Shown: piece after piece, positions 1-5,693 of the stretch
Numbering within the stretch: position 1 is the stretch's first letter
Layout: each line of letters starts with the position of its first letter
Made by a program: the position numbers and the translations under genes
Notes under the pieces: generated by a model
What the model saw: the letters and a program-made list of their open reading frames with translations, nothing else
Database searches by the model: none
Told to the model about the DNA's origin: nothing
Assembly: GCA_013697265.1 (NCBI GenBank)
Contig: JACCXE010000138.1
Location: 1-5,693, forward strand
Direction: 5' to 3'
Length of the DNA: 5,693 nucleotides
Source of the DNA: Actinomycetota bacterium
GTDB taxonomy: Bacteria > Actinomycetota > Acidimicrobiia > Acidimicrobiales > JACCXE01

Positions 1-495
1 AAGAACCCGATCGGCGTGAAGCTGGGCCCGACGTCTGAGCCCGCCGACGTCAAGACGCTCATCGAGGCGCTCAATCCCGAGAACGAACCGGGCCGCCTCA
101 CGCTGATCACGCGCCTGGGGGCGGACAAGGTGAGCGGGCACCTCCCCCGACTTCTCGACGCGGTCAACGAGGCCGGCGCCGTCGTCACGTGGCTGTGCGA
201 CCCGATGCACGGCAACACGTTCAGCTCCGCAGGGGGCGTCAAGACCCGCCACCTCGACCAGGTCATGAACGAAGTCGAAGGTTTCTTTTCGGTGCACCGA
301 GCGCACGGCACGTGGCCGGGAGGCATCCATGTCGAGTTGACCGGCGAAGACGTCACCGAGTGCCTCGGTGGTGCCGAAGTGATCGGCGAGGGCGACTTGG
401 CCACGAACTACACCACGATGTGCGACCCCCGCCTCAACGGCCGCCAGTCGTTGGATCTGGCCTTCCGCGTCGCCGAGTTACTGCGCTTGAACTGA
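1..495 (+). CDS. aroG: Class II 3-deoxy-D-arabino-heptulosonate-7-phosphate (DAHP) synthase, C-terminal part
   Basis: The frame is open from base 1 and ends at TGA 493-495, giving 164 visible codons; the start lies outside the window. The enzyme condenses phosphoenolpyruvate and erythrose-4-phosphate, the first cytoplasmic step of the shikimate pathway. Visible class II motifs are NPIGVKLGP (codons 2-10), ITRLGADKV (36-44), WLCDPMHGNT, GGIHVELTGEDVTE and CDPRLNGRQSLDLAF. Aligned from memory to Mycobacterium tuberculosis AroG (about 462 aa), K7, R38, H70, E112 and D142 fall at a constant offset of 299 from its catalytic and metal-site residues K306, R337, H369, E411 and D441. The active-site residues of this part are therefore intact and roughly the first 300 residues are missing. 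The ATG/GTG codons inside this stretch are internal, not starts. The gene is metabolically unrelated to the sulfur operon 105 bases downstream, and no hairpin-plus-T-run terminator is visible after it. Confidence 0.96.
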   Translation, partial: KNPIGVKLGPTSEPADVKTLIEALNPENEPGRLTLITRLGADKVSGHLPRLLDAVNEAGAVVTWLCDPMHGNTFSSAGGVKTRHLDQVMNEVEGFFSVHRAHGTWPGGIHVELTGEDVTECLGGAEVIGEGDLATNYTTMCDPRLNGRQSLDLAFRVAELLRLN

Positions 496-517
496 TTTTC
501 TGCTTCTCGGCGGAATG

Positions 518-547
518 TTGAGCGGATCGGTCGGGTTTTAGTACGCT
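518..547 (+). promoter_or_regulatory. Possible sigma70-type promoter for the sulfur operon
   Basis: In the 105-base gap before the sulfite reductase gene, TTGAGC (518-523) and TACGCT (542-547) are separated by 18 bases. They resemble a -35 box and an actinobacterial TAnnnT -10 box. Transcription would start near 554 and leave a leader of about 47 nt, too short for a SAM riboswitch. I see no convincing operator palindrome; AGTAC occurs twice as a direct repeat (540-544 and 579-583), which is weak. The match is by eye and such boxes occur by chance. Confidence 0.35.
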
Positions 548-586
548 GATGCGCCCTGCCTCGACGTTGCTGTCCACGAGTACCTG

Positions 587-593
587 AGGAGGT
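587..593 (+). promoter_or_regulatory. Strong Shine-Dalgarno of the sulfite reductase gene
   Basis: AGGAGGT lies with 7 bases between it and the ATG at 601. It is an almost perfect complement of the 16S rRNA 3' end and fixes the start codon. It is the strongest ribosome-binding site in the window, as expected for the first gene of the operon. Confidence 0.85.
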
Positions 594-600
594 CACTTAA

Positions 601-2385
601 ATGACCCTCGCCGAACACCCCGTCATCGACCCGCTGATCGCCGCCGATATCGCGCGCTTCGAAAAGGAGCTCGAGCGATACCTCGCCAACGGCACCGACG
701 ACGACCGATTCCGGGTGTTCCGGCTTGGCAACGGCGTGTACGGCCAGCGTCAGGGCGGCACCAACCAGATGATCCGGGTGAAGATCCCCTACGGCGGGGT
801 CAACCCCGAACAGCTCGAGGCGTTCGCCGACATCGCGGACAAATACAGCCGGGGTTGGGGCCACATCACCACCCGGCAGAACATGCAGTTCCACTTCGTC
901 GAGCTCACCCGCGTCCCCGAATTGCTGCGTGACCTCGGCCGGGTCGGCATGACCACCCGCGAGGCCTGTGGCGACACCGTGCGCAACGTGATGGGTTGCC
1001 ACCTGGCCGGTGCGTGCCCGTTCGAGGTGCTCGACATCACGCCGTGGGCCGAAGCGACGTTCCGTTACTTCATCCGCCACCCCTACGCCCAGCGCTTGCC
1101 CCGCAAGTTCAAGATCAATTTCTCGGGCTGCGCCACCGACTGCGGCCAGGCCATGTTCAACGACGTCGGGGTTGTCGCGGTGGGCCGTCCCCTGCCCGAC
1201 GGCACCATCGAGGCGGGCTTCCGCGTCTTCATCGGCGGCGGCCTCGGCGCCAACCCCCACCCTGCGATCGCGTTGGAAGACTTCACGCCCCGTGAGGAGC
1301 TGCTGGCCACGATCGAGTCGGTCCTGCGAACCTTCGACCACTACGGCAACCGCGACAACAAGCTGCGGGCCCGCCTGAAGTGGGTCGTGGCGCAGATGGG
1401 CCCCGAAGAAGTGATCGCCCGCGTGCTCAAGGAGCGCCGCTTCCTGCTGGGCTCGGCCACCTACCCGGGTGGCGTGCCTGCCCACGTCAACGAAGTCGGC
1501 GACGCGCCGGCTGGCATGGCCACCGGCGTCGAGGTCGACGCGGTCGGCTACAGCGCGGGCGTCTCGGTCACGATCAACGGCCGCGACCCGTTCGCCCGTT
1601 GGGAACAGGCCAACGTGATTCGGGGCAACGCCAAGGGCACGGTGTCCGCGGTCGCCTACGCGACTCTGGGAGACATCACGAGCGCGCAGTTCCGGGCGCT
1701 GGCCGTTATCCAGCGTGAGTTCAGCGCCAGCATCCGTCTCACAAACCGGCAGAACATCGCATTCCGCGACCTGACCGAAGAGCAGATTCCGGTGCTGTAT
1801 GAGCGCCTCGAAGCCATCGGCATGGCCCAGCCCGGTGCCGAGTTGGCGCGCGACGTCGTCAGCTGCCCCGGCGCAGATACCTGCAATCTCGCGGTCACCC
1901 AGAGCCGCGGCCTGGCCAGCGCGATCAGCGAAGCGATCGAAGAAGCGGGCCTCGGTGAAGTGGGCGGCGTGCGCATCAACATCTCGGGTTGCACCAACTC
2001 GTGCGGCCAGCACCACGTGAGCGATATCGGCTTCATGGGCGTCGAACGCCGCGCCCACGGCCAAGCCGCACCTGGCTACCAGATGCTGCTCGGCGGCCAC
2101 CTTGCCGACACCGAGGTCGCGTTCGGCCAAAAGGCGCTGCGCCTGCCGGCCAAGAACTGCGGCGAGGCGGCGGTGCGCGTGATCCACCGTTACGCGAACG
2201 AGCGCAACGTGGCCGAGCCGTTCCCGGCGTGGATGGAGCGCGTCGGCGGCGTGAAGGCGCTCGCCGACGACCTGCGCGACCTCGATCACTTCCCCGCACC
2301 CGACGAGGGCCCGCAGTACTACGTCGACTACGACGAAACCGGTCCGTATGTCGCCGAGGTCGGGGAGTCTGAGTGCGCGACGTAA
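601..2385 (+). CDS. cysI: Ferredoxin-type sulfite (or nitrite) reductase, siroheme/[4Fe-4S] hemoprotein
   Basis: This 594-aa cytoplasmic protein most likely reduces sulfite to sulfide by six electrons. Relatives are named sir, sirA, nirA or cysI. It has the family's two pseudo-symmetric halves, each with a ferredoxin-like part followed by a siroheme/Fe-S part. The cluster and siroheme ligands are C422-X5-C428 and C464-X3-C468 (SCPGADTC and SGCTNSCGQH). Likely siroheme-anchoring residues, by analogy to E. coli CysI, are R92 (TTRQN), R128 (RNV), K169 and K171 (PRKFK). The first half unusually also has C133-X5-C139 and C177-X3-C181. Y47 and C123 match the Tyr-Cys pair next to siroheme in M. tuberculosis NirA. 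Sequence alone does not separate sulfite from nitrite reductase; the cysC-cysH-cysD-cysN neighbours favour sulfite. No flavoprotein subunit or domain is present, so ferredoxin is the probable donor. The start is set by the strong Shine-Dalgarno at 587-593. The last 13 bases overlap cysC. Confidence 0.95.
   Translation: MTLAEHPVIDPLIAADIARFEKELERYLANGTDDDRFRVFRLGNGVYGQRQGGTNQMIRVKIPYGGVNPEQLEAFADIADKYSRGWGHITTRQNMQFHFVELTRVPELLRDLGRVGMTTREACGDTVRNVMGCHLAGACPFEVLDITPWAEATFRYFIRHPYAQRLPRKFKINFSGCATDCGQAMFNDVGVVAVGRPLPDGTIEAGFRVFIGGGLGANPHPAIALEDFTPREELLATIESVLRTFDHYGNRDNKLRARLKWVVAQMGPEEVIARVLKERRFLLGSATYPGGVPAHVNEVGDAPAGMATGVEVDAVGYSAGVSVTINGRDPFARWEQANVIRGNAKGTVSAVAYATLGDITSAQFRALAVIQREFSASIRLTNRQNIAFRDLTEEQIPVLYERLEAIGMAQPGAELARDVVSCPGADTCNLAVTQSRGLASAISEAIEEAGLGEVGGVRINISGCTNSCGQHHVSDIGFMGVERRAHGQAAPGYQMLLGGHLADTEVAFGQKALRLPAKNCGEAAVRVIHRYANERNVAEPFPAWMERVGGVKALADDLRDLDHFPAPDEGPQYYVDYDETGPYVAEVGESECAT
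2362..2367 (+). promoter_or_regulatory. Shine-Dalgarno of cysC inside the sulfite reductase gene
   Basis: GGGGAG sits 5 bases before the GTG at 2373, within the last codons of the upstream gene. It supports the GTG start and coupled translation. Confidence 0.55.
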
Positions 2386-2897
2386 GCCAAGGGGCGACGA
2401 TCTGGCTTACCGGGCTTCCGTCCTCGGGCAAGACAACCCTGGCCTACGCGCTCGAGAAGAAGTTCATCGAAGCCGGCCAGCTCGTTGAGGTGCTCGACAG
2501 CGACGTGATTCGCCGAGGCCTCACATCCGACCTTGGCCTGTCCCCCGAAGACCGCCGCACCAACGTCGCCCGCATCGGCTTCGTAGCCGACTTGTTGTCG
2601 CGCAACGGCGTGGTCGCGCTTGCGCCGGTTATCGCGCCCTACCGCGACGCGCGTGACGCGGTCCGCGAGCTCCACGGCGACCGCTTTGTCGAGGTGCACA
2701 TTGCGACCCCGGTCGAGTTGTGCGCCGAACGCGACGTAAAAGGCCTCTACGCGTTGCAGCGTGAAGGGAAGCTCACGGGCCTTACCGGCGTTGACGACCC
2801 GTATGAAGAGCCGCTGCACCCCGAGGTCACCTTGGACACCAGCGGCATGACCCTCGACGAATCGGTGGAGGTGCTGTGGCAAGCATTGCACCGCTAA
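2373..2897 (+). CDS. cysC: Adenylyl-sulfate (APS) kinase
   Basis: This 174-aa cytoplasmic enzyme transfers phosphate from ATP to the 3'-OH of adenylyl sulfate, giving PAPS. The P-loop GLPSSGKTT is at residues 14-22, followed by LDSD (41-44), the arginine-rich RRGL and DLGLS substrate stretch (47-57), RRTNVARIG (61-69), IAPYRDARD (87-95) and KGLYALQREGKLTGLTG (123-139), all typical of the family. The start is GTG 2373: it leaves the usual dozen residues before the P-loop (QGATIWLTG) and has GGGGAG upstream. It overlaps the sulfite reductase gene by 13 bases and cysH by 22 bases. Position 88 is alanine, where E. coli and fungal enzymes have the serine (SPxR) known as a phospho-enzyme site; I recall alanine in other members, so this need not mean loss of activity. 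It is a complete stand-alone kinase, so the cysN downstream is probably not a CysNC fusion. Confidence 0.95.
   Translation: MRDVSQGATIWLTGLPSSGKTTLAYALEKKFIEAGQLVEVLDSDVIRRGLTSDLGLSPEDRRTNVARIGFVADLLSRNGVVALAPVIAPYRDARDAVRELHGDRFVEVHIATPVELCAERDVKGLYALQREGKLTGLTGVDDPYEEPLHPEVTLDTSGMTLDESVEVLWQALHR
2867..2871 (+). promoter_or_regulatory. Shine-Dalgarno of cysH inside cysC
   Basis: GGAGG lies 4 bases before the GTG at 2876, within the end of cysC. The spacing is slightly short, but the match is good and supports this start and the 22-base overlap. Confidence 0.6.
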
Positions 2898-3562
2898 GCA
2901 CGGGCGCCGATTTCTCCGACACCGAATTGCGCGAAGTCAGCGACTCGTTCGAGACGGCGTCGCCGTCGACGATCATCGGCTGGGCCGTCGAGCAGTTCCA
3001 CCCCCACCTGTGCCTGACCGCGTCGATGACCGACGCGGTGCTGGTCGACGTCGCCGTGAAGGTCGAGCCCTCCATCGAGGTCGTGTTCATCGACACCGGC
3101 TACCACTTCCCCGAAACGCTCGACACGGTCGAACAGGTGCGGCGCAAGTACGGGTTGAACCTTCGGATGATGACCGTGCCGACCCACGACGAAGACCTTT
3201 GGAAGATCGACCCCGAGAACTGCTGCTCAGCGGTGAAGGTCGGCCAGCTCGACCGGGCGCTCGCGGGCAAGGAAGCGTGGATGAGCGGCCTGCGTCGTGA
3301 CGAGGCCGAGACCCGCGCCAACGCGCCGATCGTGGCCCGCGACCTGCGCGGCCTCATCAAGGTCAACCCGATCGCGAACTGGACCGCGCAAGACGTCGCC
3401 GGTTACATCGCCGACCACAACATCATCGTCAACCCGCTCATCGCCCAGGGCTACCCGTCGATCGGCTGCTGGCCCTGCACCAAGCCGGTGACCGACGGTG
3501 ACGACCCGCGTTCGGGGCGATGGGCCGGCCAAGACAAGACCGAGTGCGGGCTTCATCTATAG
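2876..3562 (+). CDS. cysH: Assimilatory adenylyl-sulfate (APS/PAPS) reductase, [4Fe-4S] type
   Basis: This 228-aa cytoplasmic enzyme reduces activated sulfate to sulfite plus AMP (or PAP), using thioredoxin or a similar thiol donor. It has the adenine-nucleotide alpha-hydrolase (PP-loop) fold. The nucleotide-binding region is LCLTASMTDAVLVD with VVFIDTGYHFPET following. The cluster ligands C116-C117 (CCSAVKV) and C198-X2-C201 (CWPC) are all present, which marks the APS-reducing branch rather than the cluster-free PAPS reductases such as E. coli CysH. The catalytic cysteine C224 is in the C-terminal ECGLHL tail, so the protein is complete. GTG 2876 is chosen for GGAGG at 2867-2871; the first clear family homology starts some residues later, so the exact N-terminus is less certain than the rest. 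It overlaps cysC by 22 bases and is followed by cysD after 3 bases, in the same frame. Some Fe-S enzymes (e.g. Bacillus CysH) accept both APS and PAPS, which may apply here. Confidence 0.95.
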   Translation: MASIAPLSTGADFSDTELREVSDSFETASPSTIIGWAVEQFHPHLCLTASMTDAVLVDVAVKVEPSIEVVFIDTGYHFPETLDTVEQVRRKYGLNLRMMTVPTHDEDLWKIDPENCCSAVKVGQLDRALAGKEAWMSGLRRDEAETRANAPIVARDLRGLIKVNPIANWTAQDVAGYIADHNIIVNPLIAQGYPSIGCWPCTKPVTDGDDPRSGRWAGQDKTECGLHL

Positions 3563-3565
3563 GTC

Positions 3566-4501
3566 ATGTCCTTGACAACCGAGCACGAACCAACGGGCCG
3601 TTACGAACTGTCGCACCTCGACGCAATTGAGGCCGAGGCGATCTTCGTCATGCGCGAGGTCGCGGCGAGCTTCGAGCGCCCGGTGCTGCTCTTCAGTGGC
3701 GGCAAAGACTCGATCATCATGTTGCGCCTGGCAGAGAAGGCGTTTCGCCCCGGCCGCTTCCCGTTCCCGTTGATGCACGTCGACACCGCTCACAACTTTC
3801 CCGAGGCGATCGACTTTCGCGACCGGCGCGTCGCCGAGTTGGGCGAGCGCCTCGTGGTGGCCAGCGTCCAAGAATCGATCGACAACGGTCGCGTGGTCGA
3901 AGAGACGGGGCCGCGTGCGTCGCGCAACCGCCTACAGACCGTCACCTTGTTGGACGCTATCGAAGCGCACAAGTTCGACGCCTGCTTCGGCGGCGCCCGC
4001 CGCGACGAGGAAAAAGCGCGAGCCAAAGAGCGCTTCTTCAGCTTCCGCGACGAGTTCGGCCAATGGGACCCTAAGACGCAGCGCCCCGAACTGTGGAGCC
4101 TCTACAACGGCCGCATCCGCAAGGGCGAGCACATCCGAGCGTTTCCGATTTCAAACTGGACCGAGCTCGACGTGTGGCAGTACATCCGCCGCGAGGAACT
4201 CGAGATCCCTTCGATCTACTTCAGCCACGAGCGCGAAGTCTTCGAGCGCGACGGGATGCTGCTTTCCCCCGCCCCGTTCCTGCAGCCGATGGGAAACGAG
4301 ACGCTGCAAAACCGCGTCGTCCGCTACCGCACGGTCGGCGACATGAGCTGCACCGGCGCGGTCGAGAGCGAAGCGGCCACGCTCGACGCGATCATCGAAG
4401 AGGTCGCCGCCTCTCGCATCACCGAGCGCGGCGCCACCCGCGCCGACGACCGCTTCACCGAAGCCGCCATGGAAGACCGCAAGAAAGAGGGCTACTTCTA
4501 A
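3566..4501 (+). CDS. cysD: Sulfate adenylyltransferase subunit 2 (ATP sulfurylase small subunit)
   Basis: This 311-aa subunit carries the adenylyl-transfer site that makes APS and pyrophosphate from ATP and sulfate; it works as a heterodimer with the GTPase CysN. The PP-loop SGGKDS is at residues 44-49, followed by HVDTAHNFPE (from 71), GGARRDEEKARAKER (142-156), RAFPISNWTELDVWQYI, and the characteristic tail EDRKKEGYF. Length is close to E. coli CysD (302 aa), and the N-terminus (YELSHLDAIEAEAIFVMREV) is the usual one, so ATG 3566 is well supported. No good Shine-Dalgarno is seen: AGG (3561-3563) overlaps the cysH stop and is only 2 bases from the ATG, so initiation probably depends on ribosomes finishing cysH. 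The gene directly abuts cysN. Confidence 0.97.
   Translation: MSLTTEHEPTGRYELSHLDAIEAEAIFVMREVAASFERPVLLFSGGKDSIIMLRLAEKAFRPGRFPFPLMHVDTAHNFPEAIDFRDRRVAELGERLVVASVQESIDNGRVVEETGPRASRNRLQTVTLLDAIEAHKFDACFGGARRDEEKARAKERFFSFRDEFGQWDPKTQRPELWSLYNGRIRKGEHIRAFPISNWTELDVWQYIRREELEIPSIYFSHEREVFERDGMLLSPAPFLQPMGNETLQNRVVRYRTVGDMSCTGAVESEAATLDAIIEEVAASRITERGATRADDRFTEAAMEDRKKEGYF
4486..4491 (+). promoter_or_regulatory. Possible Shine-Dalgarno of cysN inside cysD
   Basis: AGAGGG lies 10 bases before the GTG at 4502, inside the last codons of cysD. The spacing is long, so it may act together with termination-reinitiation at the abutting stop and start codons. Confidence 0.4.
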
Positions 4502-5693
4502 GTGGAACTCCTCCGGTTCTCCACTGCGGGCTCGGTCGACGACGGCAAGAGCACGCTCATCGGTCGGTTGCTGTACGACTCGAAGGCGATTTTCGAAGAC
4601 CAGATGGAAGCCGTCGAGCGATCGAGCGAACAGCGTGGCCTCGACTACGTGAACCTGGCGCTGCTCACCGACGGCTTGCGGGCCGAACGCGAGCAGGGCA
4701 TCACGATCGACGTGGCCTACCGCTACTTCGCCACCCCGCGGCGCAAGTTCATCATCGCGGACACGCCCGGCCACATTCAGTACACGCGCAACATGGTCAC
4801 GGGTTCGTCCACGGCTGACGTGGCGCTGGTGCTGGTCGACGCCCGTAACGGGCTGGTCGAGCAGAGCCGACGCCACGCGTTCCTGGCCACGCTGCTCCAG
4901 ATCCCCCACGTGATCGTGTGCATCAACAAGATGGACCTCGTCGACTACGACCAGAAGATCTACGAGTCGATCCGCGACGAGTTCCGCGACTTCGCCACCA
5001 AGCTCGAGATCGCCGACCTTTCGTTCATTCCTGTTTCCGCGCTGAAGGGCGACAACGTGGTGTCGCCGTCCGAGAACATGCCGTGGTACCGGGGCTTGCC
5101 GCTACTCACCCATCTCGAAGAGCAGGAAATCGCGACCGACCGCAACTTGGTCGACGCGCGCTTTCCGGTGCAGTACGTGATCCGTCCCCACAACGACGAA
5201 CACCACGACTACCGCGGCTACGCGGGCCAGGTGGCCGGCGGCGTGTTCCGTCCCGGCGACGACGTGCTCGTGCTGCCCAGCGGGCTGAACACGAAGATCG
5301 CGTCGATCGACACCTACGACGGTCCGGTTGAAGAGGCGTTTTCGCCGATGGCAGCCACGATTCGCCTCGAGGACAACATCGACATCTCTCGCGGCGACAT
5401 GATCTGCCGGCCGGGTAACCACCCCGAGCCGAGCCAAGACATCGAGGCCCTGGTCTGCTGGTTCCACGAGTCGCCCATGAAGTTGAACGGCAAGTACGCG
5501 ATCAAACACACGACGCGTGAGGCGCGCGCGGTTATCAAGGACCTGCGCTACCGCCTCGACATCAACACGCTGCACCGCGACGAGGCCGCCGAACAGCTCA
5601 CCTTGAACGAGATTGGTCGTGTCGCCCTGCGCACGACGACGCCGCTCATGGCCGACGAGTACCGCCGCAACCGCACGACCGGCTCGTTCATCC
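4502..5693 (+). CDS. cysN: Sulfate adenylyltransferase subunit 1 (ATP sulfurylase GTPase subunit), 3' end cut off
   Basis: The frame is open from GTG 4502 to the window edge (397 full codons plus one base). CysN hydrolyses GTP to drive APS synthesis by CysD. It is an EF-Tu-like GTPase: G1 loop GSVDDGKST (residues 10-18), switch region with T68 (GITIDVAYRYF), G3 DTPGH (87-91), G4 NKMD (142-145) and G5 SALK (179-182). Beta-barrel domains follow (about 215 to the end), with QYVIRPHNDEHHDYRGYAG and the late TGSFI stretch near the edge. GTG 4502 is the first codon after the cysD stop and only 9 residues before the G1 loop, so no earlier start is possible and no later one would keep the loop. The N-terminus is shorter than in E. 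coli CysN (475 aa). Only the end of the third domain appears to be missing; a fused C-terminal CysC domain cannot be excluded but is unlikely because cysC is already present upstream. Confidence 0.96.
   Translation, partial: MELLRFSTAGSVDDGKSTLIGRLLYDSKAIFEDQMEAVERSSEQRGLDYVNLALLTDGLRAEREQGITIDVAYRYFATPRRKFIIADTPGHIQYTRNMVTGSSTADVALVLVDARNGLVEQSRRHAFLATLLQIPHVIVCINKMDLVDYDQKIYESIRDEFRDFATKLEIADLSFIPVSALKGDNVVSPSENMPWYRGLPLLTHLEEQEIATDRNLVDARFPVQYVIRPHNDEHHDYRGYAGQVAGGVFRPGDDVLVLPSGLNTKIASIDTYDGPVEEAFSPMAATIRLEDNIDISRGDMICRPGNHPEPSQDIEALVCWFHESPMKLNGKYAIKHTTREARAVIKDLRYRLDINTLHRDEAAEQLTLNEIGRVALRTTTPLMADEYRRNRTTGSFI

Larger units (their letters stand above)
601..5693 (+). other. Assimilatory sulfate-reduction operon (sulfite reductase-cysC-cysH-cysD-cysN)
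   Basis: Five same-strand genes have junctions of -13, -22, +3 and 0 bases, with no room for internal promoters outside coding sequence. Together they encode sulfate activation, APS phosphorylation, APS/PAPS reduction and sulfite reduction. The order runs roughly opposite to the biochemical order, with the last enzyme first and under the strongest ribosome-binding site. The operon continues beyond the window, because cysN is unfinished. Co-transcription is inferred from spacing. Confidence 0.88.

Noticed and set aside
16..18. GTG at 16 as a true start of a short 159-aa protein
   Set aside because: The frame is open upstream to base 1 and residues before it (NPIG) belong to the DAHP synthase motif, so the gene is simply cut by the window edge.
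496..600. A SAM riboswitch, T-box or terminator in the gap before the operon
   Set aside because: The gap is 105 bases and the probable leader under 50 nt, too short for these elements. I found no stable inverted repeat or hairpin followed by a T-run.
538..2289. A 583-codon open frame on the minus strand opposite the sulfite reductase gene
   Set aside because: It is antisense to a gene with clear motifs along its whole length. The translation is rich in Ala, Arg, Asp, His and Val with no recognisable domain, as expected when GC-rich codons leave the opposite strand free of stops.
4499..4504. A frameshift or sequencing error splitting a natural CysD-CysN fusion
   Set aside because: CysD ends with its normal EGYF terminus and CysN begins with its normal sequence just before the G1 loop, so both are ordinary separate subunits.
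4093..4909. Long alternative frames (about 240-250 codons) over cysD and cysN on both strands
   Set aside because: They cross the cysD-cysN boundary, have Arg/Pro/His-rich low-complexity composition and no motifs, while the overlapping frame encodes the conserved CysD and CysN proteins.
601..5693. A mobile element, CRISPR, toxin-antitoxin or defence system
   Set aside because: The bases from 601 onward are covered by intact core-metabolism genes. I saw no direct-repeat array, terminal inverted repeat, transposase or compositional break.

Overview
This window is an assimilatory sulfate-reduction operon from a GC-rich bacterium, preceded by the tail of an aromatic amino-acid gene. Third codon positions are strongly G/C, the first gene is a class II (plant/mycobacterial type) DAHP synthase, and the sulfite reductase is the single-chain ferredoxin type. 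This suggests an actinobacterium, perhaps a deep branch such as Acidimicrobiia. The lineage is an inference from gene content and style; no rRNA or other marker is present.

Layout, all on the + strand. Bases 1-495 are the C-terminal third of class II DAHP synthase (shikimate pathway), cut by the window edge. Bases 496-600 are the only real intergenic gap; it holds a possible sigma70-type promoter and a very strong Shine-Dalgarno. Five tightly packed genes follow: ferredoxin-type sulfite (or nitrite) reductase (601-2385), APS kinase cysC (2373-2897), Fe-S type APS/PAPS reductase cysH (2876-3562), ATP sulfurylase small subunit cysD (3566-4501), and ATP sulfurylase GTPase subunit cysN (4502 to the window end, incomplete). 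Junctions are -13, -22, +3 and 0 bases, and three of the five genes start with GTG, so one polycistronic message with translational coupling is likely.

The products form a nearly complete pathway. CysD and CysN activate sulfate to APS at the cost of ATP and GTP hydrolysis. CysC can phosphorylate APS to PAPS. CysH reduces APS (and perhaps PAPS) to sulfite. The siroheme/[4Fe-4S] reductase takes sulfite to sulfide with ferredoxin electrons. Sulfate uptake, siroheme synthesis and cysteine synthase are not in the window.

I found no mobile element, CRISPR array, RNA gene or evidently new system. The points that deserve a second look are: (i) the sulfite reductase carries a complete CX5C...CX3C cysteine quartet in both of its duplicated halves, where well-known single-chain relatives keep it only in the second; (ii) an APS kinase is paired with an iron-sulfur CysH that should not need it; (iii) cysH, cysD and cysN lie in one reading frame, separated only by stop codons.
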